Source: Phocaeicola vulgatus (GTDB lineage: Bacteria; Bacteroidota; Bacteroidia; Bacteroidales; Tannerellaceae). Taken from it: a stretch of DNA of 64,000 nucleotides. The notes beneath the pieces were generated by a model. The model searched no databases and was not told the DNA's origin. It saw only the letters and a list, made by a program, of their open reading frames with translations. The position numbers were made by a program, and so were the translations under genes. Each line of letters opens with the position of its first letter. Position 1 is the first letter of the stretch. The stretch is taken from assembly GCA_022009975.1 (NCBI GenBank), contig CP091733.1, positions 2,214,501 through 2,278,500 of the forward strand, given 5' to 3'. Positions 57,992 to 64,000 of the stretch are shown piece by piece.

Positions 57992-58026
57992 TTAGCAGCG
58001 GCGCAGGCGGCTATCGAGGAGAAGTA
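57992..58026 (+). pseudogene. Displaced original 3' end of ppdK with right attachment core
   Basis: Reads LAAAQAAIEEK and a stop, matching the ppdK C-terminus (LAAAQAAVEE). It contains the core GCGGCGCAGGC at 57998-58008. Diverged at synonymous sites from the copy at 31199, so it is a separate version of the tail. Confidence 0.7.
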
Positions 58027-58053
58027 AAATGAAGTCTCCATAACTAAAGATTC

Positions 58054-58091
58054 AGGCGGCAAGTCTCAAACAACAATGAGGCTTGCCGCCT
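58054..58091 (+). terminator. Original ppdK terminator
   Basis: AGGCGGCAAG (58054-58063) pairs with CTTGCCGCCT (58082-58091). It lies 30 bp after the displaced ppdK tail. Confidence 0.7.
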
Positions 58092-58160
58092 ATCTTGATT
58101 CAGACGACATCATAGAGAAGCCTTCTGATATGAAAGTTTTTTAATAATCCCTTAAAGCAA

Positions 58161-58469
58161 ATGACAAACCATTTTAAACCAGACCATGAGGAGATTCTCA
58201 TCTTCCTCGAAGACAATATTTCCAAGTTGGTACGCTTGAAGGTCGCTTCAAAGGCCAAGTATGAAGCGTATGATGATAGTTATATGAGCTACCTCACAGC
58301 CGACAGCATTGACGAGGAAGAACGTGTCGCTCTCTATTCGGAGCAGACACAATGGGGCTACCAGTCCATGTTGGAGAAGCTGGAAAGCGCCATTCATGCG
58401 AATCCAGACTTAAAACACAACGACACCGTCAAAGCCTATTTCAAGTTGATGACAGGAAAGAAGTTGTAG
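58161..58469 (+). CDS. Small hypothetical protein
   Basis: 102 residues, helical and acidic (FKPDHEEILIFLEDNISKLV, TADSIDEEERVALYSEQTQW). No family recognised. It lies just outside the element's right junction and may be chromosomal. Confidence 0.6.
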   Translation: MTNHFKPDHEEILIFLEDNISKLVRLKVASKAKYEAYDDSYMSYLTADSIDEEERVALYSEQTQWGYQSMLEKLESAIHANPDLKHNDTVKAYFKLMTGKKL

Positions 58470-58666
58470 GGAATGACCTGTCTGAATTTCAAGTAGGTCA
58501 ATCTTTGGTCATTCAGCGTTAGGGTGTTGGAAATTCTGATATTTCTTTTCGCTGAATCCATTTGGTGGAATGGGAGCGCATGTGAGCGGGAGTTATAGAT
58601 AGTGGATGACGCCGTTCTTATCTGAAAAGTTCGTTCAAGATTTTTGTTTATATCAGATTATTTTAA

Positions 58667-58697
58667 TACTTTTGCATCGTTTTAATGGTGTATTAAA
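58667..58697 (+). promoter_or_regulatory. Promoter and operator-like repeat of cassette B
   Basis: A -7 box TACTTTTG (58667-58674) and the inverted repeat TTTTAAT-GGTGT-ATTAAAA (58679-58697), just before the winged-helix gene. The palindrome suits autoregulation by that protein. Confidence 0.6.
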
Positions 58698-58707
58698 ATA
58701 AAGCAGA

Positions 58708-59679
58708 ATGGTTAAAATGAAAGAGATTGCCATATTAGGAAGACCTATACAGCTGCAAGAACGAAGCAAGGCGCAGATGAAAGGTGTAACCATCGGAGAA
58801 ATGTTGTCGTACAAGTTCTACGATGGAGAGTTTCATGGTATGCCATTGCTATTTGCAGAACCTAAAGATAAAGTAGCTACCCCTCGTAATTTGTCTGTTA
58901 CAGCAAACAACCTTACTTCGTTATTCCAGCTTCCAACCGTTTTTTTGTTGCCAACTTGTCCTGCCTATGAACGGCAGAGACTGATCGACAAAGACGTGTA
59001 TTTCGTTGTATCTGACAAATACGTCCATTTGCCAATGCTTCTGGCTAATGAGCGCATTCGTAAAACCAAACAAGCTAAGGTTTTAACGCCTGTCGCACAA
59101 TACCTGCTGCTCTATCATCTTCAGATAGAGAGTATCGAAGGATTGGCAGCACGTGATATTGAGGACAAAATTCCGTATTCTTATGCAAGCATTACACTTG
59201 GTATAACTTGCCTTGAAGACTTGGAGCTTTGCCAAAAAGTATCTGGAGGCTCTAAACGGAAGGTCATCCACTTTGACAAGAAAGGAATGGAATTGTGGAA
59301 GCAAGCCCAGTCGTTCCTCGTTAATCCTGTTGAAGAGCGCATTTATTGTGACGATTTGCTTTCAGACGATAATTTCCCCGTATGTGGCATCAATGCCCTT
59401 GCACATTACACGTGGCTGAATCCCGATCCGGAAAGAATGATCATGGTACCTGTCAAACAACTACGGGAATTCAAATCATCGGGAGTCTTAGTGCGTCCAA
59501 ACGAATTTGATGGCAACATCATCATTGAAGCATGGAAATACCCACCTGTCACCGCTATTGGTACAAAAGCCGAATGGGTTGATAGATTATCTTTGGCCGT
59601 TTCTCTGCGTGAGGACGAAGACCCACGAGTGGAAGGCGAAGTTGAACGTTTAATTAATGAAATAGAATGGAACGGTTAA
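58708..59679 (+). CDS. Winged-helix protein of a three-gene cassette (copy B)
   Basis: 323 residues. The N-terminal part (KMKEIAILGRPIQLQERSKA, then TIGEMLSYKFYDGEFHGMPL) has no recognised fold. A winged helix (TPVAQYLLLYHLQIESIEGL, YSYASITLGITCLEDL) and the C-terminus (PVEERIYCDDLLSDDNFPV, GHYT-like ALAHYTWLNPDPERM, VDRLSLAVSLREDEDPRVEG) match copy A at 52146. It lies 62 bp before the nucleotidyltransferase. A regulatory/antitoxin role is inferred. Confidence 0.7.
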   Translation: MVKMKEIAILGRPIQLQERSKAQMKGVTIGEMLSYKFYDGEFHGMPLLFAEPKDKVATPRNLSVTANNLTSLFQLPTVFLLPTCPAYERQRLIDKDVYFVVSDKYVHLPMLLANERIRKTKQAKVLTPVAQYLLLYHLQIESIEGLAARDIEDKIPYSYASITLGITCLEDLELCQKVSGGSKRKVIHFDKKGMELWKQAQSFLVNPVEERIYCDDLLSDDNFPVCGINALAHYTWLNPDPERMIMVPVKQLREFKSSGVLVRPNEFDGNIIIEAWKYPPVTAIGTKAEWVDRLSLAVSLREDEDPRVEGEVERLINEIEWNG

Positions 59680-59741
59680 GCGAGAGCAGAATGATGTTTA
59701 CATCAATTTTGCCGAGCGATAGTTCCTTCGTCTGAAAGACA

Positions 59742-60526
59742 ATGGAAGGATTAGAGAAATTTCGTGAGGCTTTTGAAGCCTATTCAGATAACTATGTAAT
59801 CATTGGGGGAACTGCTTGTGACATCACCATGACTGGAACAACAGTACGTCCGCATGCCACCCACGACATTGACATGATAGTTGTTGTAGAGAAGATGACA
59901 GCCGACTTTGCAGAGCATTTCTGGCAATTTATACGAGAAGGTGGTTATCGTCCAGAGAAACGCAAGCCGGAAGAAGGTGAAACTCCAAAGTACGAACTGT
60001 ATCGTTTTGTCAACGGAAAACCAGAATATCCCGAAATGATAGAACTGATCTCACGGCATCCTGACATTCTTGGCGAGCCGAAAGGACTGATTGTTGAGCC
60101 TCTCCCCGTTGACGAGGAAACATCAAGTCTAAGTGCAATCATCATGGATGATGATTTCTATCACTTCACCATCCAGCATAGCAAGCTGACCAATGGGCTT
60201 CGTCATGCAGACTCTGCTGCGCTCATAGCTCTAAAGGCACGTGCTTACCTCAATCTTTGCAAGACAAAGCTAACGGAAAGCATGTCAATAGTAAAGATAT
60301 CAAGAAGCATCGGTCTGATGTGTTGAAGAATGTGGTCATCATGGAAGACAACGAGATTATCGCTCCCGAATCGATTGTTGCTTGCATAAGAGATTTTGTC
60401 ACCTCAATAAGAAATGATTGGAACACGCTTTCAGAACCTCTTGCAAAGGCTCTTGATCAGAATTCATCATTCATCGAGGCTTTATTGGAACAATTAGACG
60501 AATTATTTATAACAGAACAGTTATGA
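59742..60526 (+). CDS. Nucleotidyltransferase-fold protein of the cassette (copy B, one frameshift)
   Basis: About 261 residues: NYVIIGGTACDITMTGTTVR and ATHDIDMIVVV (Gly-Gly, Asp-x-Asp), PEYPEMIELISRHPDILGEP, IIMDDDFYHFTIQHSKLTN and LIALKARAYLNL. Frame is lost near 60255; one added T gives LLQDKANGKHVNSKDIKKHR and 262 codons. Its stop overlaps the next start by 4 bp. Same order as copy A. Confidence 0.78.
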
Positions 60527-61284
60527 AAATACAATATGCGTCAGACCTCCATCTGGAGTTTGCCGACAACTGGAGATACCTGAAGGAGAATCCCTTGCAA
60601 GTAACAGGGGATATTCTCGTTCTTGCAGGAGGCATCGGCTACTTGGGAGACGAGAACTATTCTAAGCATCCATTCTGGGACTGGGCTTCAGAGAACTATC
60701 AGCAGGTGATAGTTTGCATGGGCAACCACGAGTTCTACAAATACTATGACATTGCCAAGCTTAACGATGGCTTTTGTCTTGAAATACGTCCCAACGTTCA
60801 CAGTTATTATAATGCTGTTGTACACGTAGAAGACATCGACTTCATCGTAACAACTTTGTGGTCTAAGATTCCCTTGAAGGAGGCATACTATACGGAACAA
60901 GTCATAAGCGACTTCCGACGCATCTTCTTCAATGAAGAGCTTCTCACGTTTGCAGACTTCAACCGTGAACACGCAAGGTGCCTTGCGTTTTTGAAAGAAG
61001 CCGTTTCATCCAGCAACGTCAGGAAAAAGATAGTTGTCACTCATCATGTACCGTCTTTTCAAATGCAATGTCCCAAGTTTGCCGACAGTCAGGCTAACGG
61101 AGCCTTTACCGTAGAATTGGAAGATTATATCAAGAATAGCGGTATTGACTTCTGGATATATGGTCATTCTCACTATAATGTGGATGTGAGGATAGGCAAT
61201 ACCATGTGCATATCAAATCAGTTGGGTTATGTCTTTCATGGAGAACATGGATCTTTCAACCCTTGTAAAAACATCGAAGTATAA
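60523..61284 (+). CDS. Calcineurin-like metallophosphoesterase of the cassette (copy B)
   Basis: 253 residues: YASDLHLEF, VLAGGIGYLG, CMGNHEFYKYYD, VVTHHVPSFQ and IYGHSHYNVD in order. The second motif normally reads GD; here it reads GG, so one metal-binding Asp is missing. This could be an inactivating change or a single-base error (GGC for GAC). It is only distantly similar to copy A, yet occupies the same position in the operon. Confidence 0.82.
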   Translation: MKIQYASDLHLEFADNWRYLKENPLQVTGDILVLAGGIGYLGDENYSKHPFWDWASENYQQVIVCMGNHEFYKYYDIAKLNDGFCLEIRPNVHSYYNAVVHVEDIDFIVTTLWSKIPLKEAYYTEQVISDFRRIFFNEELLTFADFNREHARCLAFLKEAVSSSNVRKKIVVTHHVPSFQMQCPKFADSQANGAFTVELEDYIKNSGIDFWIYGHSHYNVDVRIGNTMCISNQLGYVFHGEHGSFNPCKNIEV

Positions 61285-61316
61285 CGACAGGCAAATCTTT
61301 ATGTAATGACTTCTCG

Positions 61317-61397
61317 GTAAAAAGAAAAGTTGAACAACTGAAGCATGGGTAAACTAAACAACCAAGTTTAAGGTTTAGTTTACCCATGTATATATAC
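61317..61397. repeat. 81-bp repeat with 16-bp palindrome (copy 2)
   Basis: Identical to 57363-57443, located 32 bp after the phosphoesterase gene of cassette B. Confidence 0.85.
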
Positions 61398-61429
61398 GTG
61401 CTCTTTGCTCTCATAAAACTAAACTTCCT

Positions 61430-61459
61430 TTTCCTATTTTCATCTACGAGTACATGAAA
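61430..61459 (+). pseudogene. Remnant of a TOPRIM-like gene 3' end
   Basis: TTTTCCTATTTTCATCTACG then AGTACATGAAATAG matches the last codons (FPIFIYEYMK) of the gene at 56453-57214. A second copy of that operon was once nearby. Confidence 0.7.
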
Positions 61460-61494
61460 TAGGCAATGTAGCCTTGTTTAAACATACACGGGAA

Positions 61495-61594
61495 AACATA
61501 CCGTTGTTTCAAAAAAAACGTCACGAGGAATTTTTGAAAACGTCCAATGTTTTTTCAAAAACGTCCAATGTTTTTTTCAAAACAACGGTATGTT
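61495..61594. repeat. A/T-run repeat bounded by a 14-bp inverted repeat
   Basis: ACATACCGTTGTTT (61496-61509) and AAACAACGGTATGT (61580-61593) flank two copies of AAACGTCCAATGTTTTTT. This is the reverse complement of words at 20735-20820. Confidence 0.75.
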
Positions 61595-61700
61595 TTTTTG
61601 TCCTGCCAATCCATGCGACCCGACCGGACTAATCAGGGAAAGTTCCGATATATAGGATGCGTACAAAGTTATTATAAGCAAGTCGCTTCATCCTTTCCAC

Positions 61701-62312
61701 TTATGCGTTGAAATCGTTGATTTGGCTTATGACTTCATCGTTGGTTCGCTGCATCTTGAAGAATATGCGGAATGCGAAGACAAGACCGGAAATGCCTCCG
61801 ATGACACCGCCTGCCATACCGCCATATATCGCTCCCCGCACATAGTCTGAAGCATCGGCTGGCAGATGCATCCACGCCTCCACGCCGCACCACAACAGCC
61901 ACACCACTATGGCTGGCACCGAAAGCATCATCTGGATGGAACGCTGCCGCTTCATGCGAGTGAGCTTGGTGATGGTGGAGACAAGGTTGCTGCTGCTATA
62001 GTCGGCATCGCTGAGGGCAGAGACATTAATGCGATAACCGGCAATAACATCTATCACCACTACCGCCATAAGGAAGCAGTAGTTGAGCCACGACAAATGG
62101 GCATACTCTTTGATAGCCAGCCACATGATAGCGATGACGGGCAGAAGGCAGAACTCGAAATAGACATATTTCTTTATCCACGACATGCTCTTCTTCATTG
62201 AACTTATGATGAACTTCTCGTTCACTATCTTCTGCTTGTCGAGCTGAGTCTTGAAGTCTTCCATTTGCGAGCGCATAAATTCAAGTTCGGTACATTGCTG
62301 ATTATTTTCCAT
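61701..62312 (-). CDS. Membrane protein paired with an ECF sigma factor
   Basis: 203 residues with four predicted membrane helices (FEFCLLPVIAIMWLAIKEYA; NYCFLMAVVVIDVIAGY; MMLSVPAIVVWLLWCGVEAW; AIYGGMAGGVIGGISGLVFA) and a coiled-coil N-terminus (MRSQMEDFKTQLDKQKIVNE). It starts 13 bp after the ECF sigma gene ends and is probably cotranscribed, suggesting a membrane anti-sigma or effector role. No named family. Confidence 0.7.
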   Translation of the reverse strand: MENNQQCTELEFMRSQMEDFKTQLDKQKIVNEKFIISSMKKSMSWIKKYVYFEFCLLPVIAIMWLAIKEYAHLSWLNYCFLMAVVVIDVIAGYRINVSALSDADYSSSNLVSTITKLTRMKRQRSIQMMLSVPAIVVWLLWCGVEAWMHLPADASDYVRGAIYGGMAGGVIGGISGLVFAFRIFFKMQRTNDEVISQINDFNA

Positions 62313-62325
62313 ATTGCTATTGATT

Positions 62326-62805
62326 TTATTTGTTCGACATATTCTTTAATTGTACCCTTATTCGCGCCAGGCGCACCGACACATTCTTTGCACTGATGCC
62401 AACAATCTCTCCTATTTCGTCATAACTTATTTGCTCAAGCCACAACAGGATGATGGCCCTGTCCAAAGGCTGCAAACGGGCAATGCGCTCGTGCAACATC
62501 CTCACTTGGGCAGTGGACTGTTCCCGGCTGTTGAAATAATCGACATCCATGGAGAGCATGGCCCTTTTGCGGCTACGTTTCTTGCGGTCGATGGTGATAC
62601 AGGTGTTGAGGGTCACACGGTATATCCATGTTTTAATGTCGCTCTTACCATGGAATGATTCAAAACCTTTCCACAGCTTAACCAGCACCTCCTGGAAGAG
62701 GTCTGCCACCTCGCCGGCATCGTTGGAGAACATGTAGCACACCGCATATATCGTGCTGCGGTTCTCCTTGACAAGCTGCGAGAATTGTTGTTCTTTAGGG
62801 TTCAT
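62326..62805 (-). CDS. ECF RNA polymerase sigma factor
   Basis: 159 residues, short ECF type. Region 2 (YAVCYMFSNDAGEVADLFQE, SDIKTWIYRVTLNTCITIDR) and region 4 (LEQISYDEIGEIVGISAKNV, SVRLARIRVQLK). The downstream gene encodes a membrane protein, fitting a sigma/anti-sigma operon. Confidence 0.9.
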   Translation of the reverse strand: MNPKEQQFSQLVKENRSTIYAVCYMFSNDAGEVADLFQEVLVKLWKGFESFHGKSDIKTWIYRVTLNTCITIDRKKRSRKRAMLSMDVDYFNSREQSTAQVRMLHERIARLQPLDRAIILLWLEQISYDEIGEIVGISAKNVSVRLARIRVQLKNMSNK

Positions 62806-63024
62806 TTGCTTGTTGTTTAAATCTTTCTAATCGTTAGACGGAGCAACAGTGGTGTTTGCTACAAAAAAAGTAGATTTATTTTACAAATATAATGCTTATC
62901 ACCAGGCAACGGCAGGGGGAATTAAAAATATGTAAGAATAACAGCCCGATAATGGTAGATTCCTTGGAAAGGAGTATCTTTGTGGCGGAGAAAACCTTGG
63001 GTAAGTATTAATAAACAAAAGGCT

Positions 63025-63864
63025 ATGCTGAAGATAGGAAATTACAATACACTTAAAATCGTCAAGATATTAAGCTTCGGGGCTTACTTGGAATGCGATG
63101 GCAAAGAAATCCTTTTACCGACCCGCTATGTGCCGGAAAATGCACAGGTCGATGACATGGTGGAAGTATTCATTTACCACGACAATGAAGGACGATTGAT
63201 TGCCACCACGCTGCATCCGAAAGCGGTCGTGGGGGAATTTGCATTCATGCGTGTCAAGTCCGTCAACACAACCGGGGCGTTCCTGGACTGGGGCTTGATG
63301 AAAGACCTGTTGGTCCCTTACAAGGAACAGAAAATGCGCATGGCGGAAGGAAGATGGTATTTGGTCTATGTCCGCATCGACCCAGCCACCAACCGTGTCA
63401 TGGCTTCTGCCCGGATCGAGAAATTCTTAGGGAATGTCCCTGCCCGATATGAGCCGAACGAGGAAGTTGACTTGATGGTTGCGGAAATCGGGGAAATCGG
63501 CTACAGGGTCATCGTCAACAACCTCCATTGGGGAATGCTCTACTACGACCAAGTGTTCCAGCGTTTGGAGAAAGGGGACAAAATGAAGGGCTATGTGAAA
63601 GAGGTAAGGGAAGATGACAAGTTGGATATCAGTTTGGCTCCGTTGGGCTACCAGAAAGTGGACGGAGTCGCGCAGGTTGTCTTGGATGCCTTGAAAGCCA
63701 AGGATGGATTCCTGCCGGTGCACGACAAAAGCGACCCCGATGTCATCTACTCCCTGTTCAGATGCAGCAAGAAGGCATTCAAACAGGCTATCGGCTCCCT
63801 CTATAAACAGAAGCTCATCACCTTGGAAAAGGATGGCATCCGGTTGACGAAAGATGCCGGATAA
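63025..63864 (+). CDS. CvfB-like S1 RNA-binding protein
   Basis: 279 residues starting MLKIGNYNTLKIVKILSFGA. It has S1-type domains (GAYLECDGKEILLPTRYVPE; VKSVNTTGAFLDWGLMKDLL; GDKMKGYVKEVREDDKLDIS) and a C-terminal winged helix (LFRCSKKAFKQAIGSLYKQK), the CvfB architecture. CvfB proteins bind RNA and affect virulence and metabolism in Gram-positives; the role in Bacteroides is not established. A strong terminator follows. Confidence 0.88.
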   Translation: MLKIGNYNTLKIVKILSFGAYLECDGKEILLPTRYVPENAQVDDMVEVFIYHDNEGRLIATTLHPKAVVGEFAFMRVKSVNTTGAFLDWGLMKDLLVPYKEQKMRMAEGRWYLVYVRIDPATNRVMASARIEKFLGNVPARYEPNEEVDLMVAEIGEIGYRVIVNNLHWGMLYYDQVFQRLEKGDKMKGYVKEVREDDKLDISLAPLGYQKVDGVAQVVLDALKAKDGFLPVHDKSDPDVIYSLFRCSKKAFKQAIGSLYKQKLITLEKDGIRLTKDAG

Positions 63865-63935
63865 ACCGTCCGCTCCATCCATTTCCTTATCCGTCCTGCC
63901 ATAAAACAAAAAGCGACACGAAGGAATCATATAAA

Positions 63936-63984
63936 GGGGAAAGGTAATCAATCGTCAGTTTCGATTGCCCTTCCCCTGTATTTT
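63936..63984 (+). terminator. Terminator after the CvfB-like gene
   Basis: GGGGAAAGGTAATC (from 63936) pairs with GATTGCCCTTCCCC (ending 63976) with two mismatches or G-U pairs, followed by TGTATTTT. Confidence 0.8.
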
Positions 63985-64000
63985 AACTAAAATCATGTTA

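Larger units (their letters stand above)
31199..58008. mobile_element. Integrated mobile element in the 3' end of ppdK
   Basis: The limits are an 11-bp identical core GCGGCGCAGGC at 31199-31209 and 57998-58008, inside two versions of the ppdK tail (stop at 31225, and LAAAQAAIEEK plus stop near 58026), each followed by its own hairpin terminator. A tyrosine recombinase lies 220 bp inside the left end. The cargo is a plasmid-like replication/partition module, tRNA array, toxin-antitoxin and defence genes, an insertion sequence, and a fragment of a conjugation module. Only a few transfer genes remain, so it is probably mobilisable or defective rather than self-transmissible. Confidence 0.75.
57215..58160. 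other. Non-coding end of the mobile element
   Basis: No supported gene. It holds the 81-bp palindromic repeat (57363-57443), A/T-rich sequence, the right attachment core with the original ppdK tail (57992-58026) and its terminator (58054-58091). Confidence 0.6.

Overview
The window is a stretch of a Bacteroidales chromosome, most likely Bacteroides, Phocaeicola or a close relative. The evidence is SusC/SusD pairs, an ECF sigma/FecR switch, Bacteroidetes -7 promoter boxes (TAnnTTTG) in front of many genes, a short primary sigma factor, and DUF4134 (TraE-type) conjugation genes. Roughly 1-31 kb is core and metabolic chromosome, 31.2-58.0 kb is an integrated mobile element, 58.1-61.5 kb is further accessory DNA, and chromosome-like genes resume near 61.6 kb.

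Left part (1-31 kb): a TonB-dependent receptor (cut by the window edge) diverges from a regulator that joins a ScdA-like domain, a hemerythrin domain and a LuxR helix-turn-helix. A minus-strand polysaccharide-utilisation-type operon follows: ECF sigma, FecR, SusC with an STN domain, SusD, and two secreted FAD-dependent oxidoreductases. A GH125 exo-alpha-1,6-mannosidase lies just upstream. Then come the primary sigma factor rpoD, an HtrA protease, a WYL regulator, an AAA ATPase, an AbiE-type toxin-antitoxin pair, an EFR1-type flavodoxin/ferredoxin protein, an RlpA-like protein, a patatin-like lipase and pyruvate phosphate dikinase (ppdK).

Mobile element (about 31.2-58.0 kb): ppdK's last codons and a hairpin terminator recur, diverged, at 57,992-58,091, so the element appears to sit in the 3' end of ppdK and to have supplied a replacement tail. 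A tyrosine recombinase lies next to the left junction. Inside are two helix-turn-helix genes sharing a promoter/operator, a transposase-like protein that has lost its catalytic acids, a plasmid-like RepA/primase/ParA/partition module flanked by iteron-like repeats, SSB, HipBA, a dense array of about ten tRNAs, three tandem structured-RNA candidates, a truncated second integrase, an ISL3-like insertion sequence with a perfect 8-bp target duplication, remnants of a conjugation module, a three-gene cassette (winged-helix protein, nucleotidyltransferase, metallophosphoesterase) and an ATPase/TOPRIM-like pair resembling AbiL or PARIS.

Right part (58.1-64 kb): a second complete three-gene cassette paralogous to the one inside the element, shared repeats that show rearrangement between the two copies, then an ECF sigma/membrane protein pair and a CvfB-like S1 protein.

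Caution on sequence quality: about 20 single-site frameshifts and two in-frame stops break otherwise intact genes, including rpoD and ppdK. Most are the apparent loss of one base in a short A or T run. They look like uncorrected sequencing errors rather than real gene decay, so such genes are given here at full span with the break point noted.
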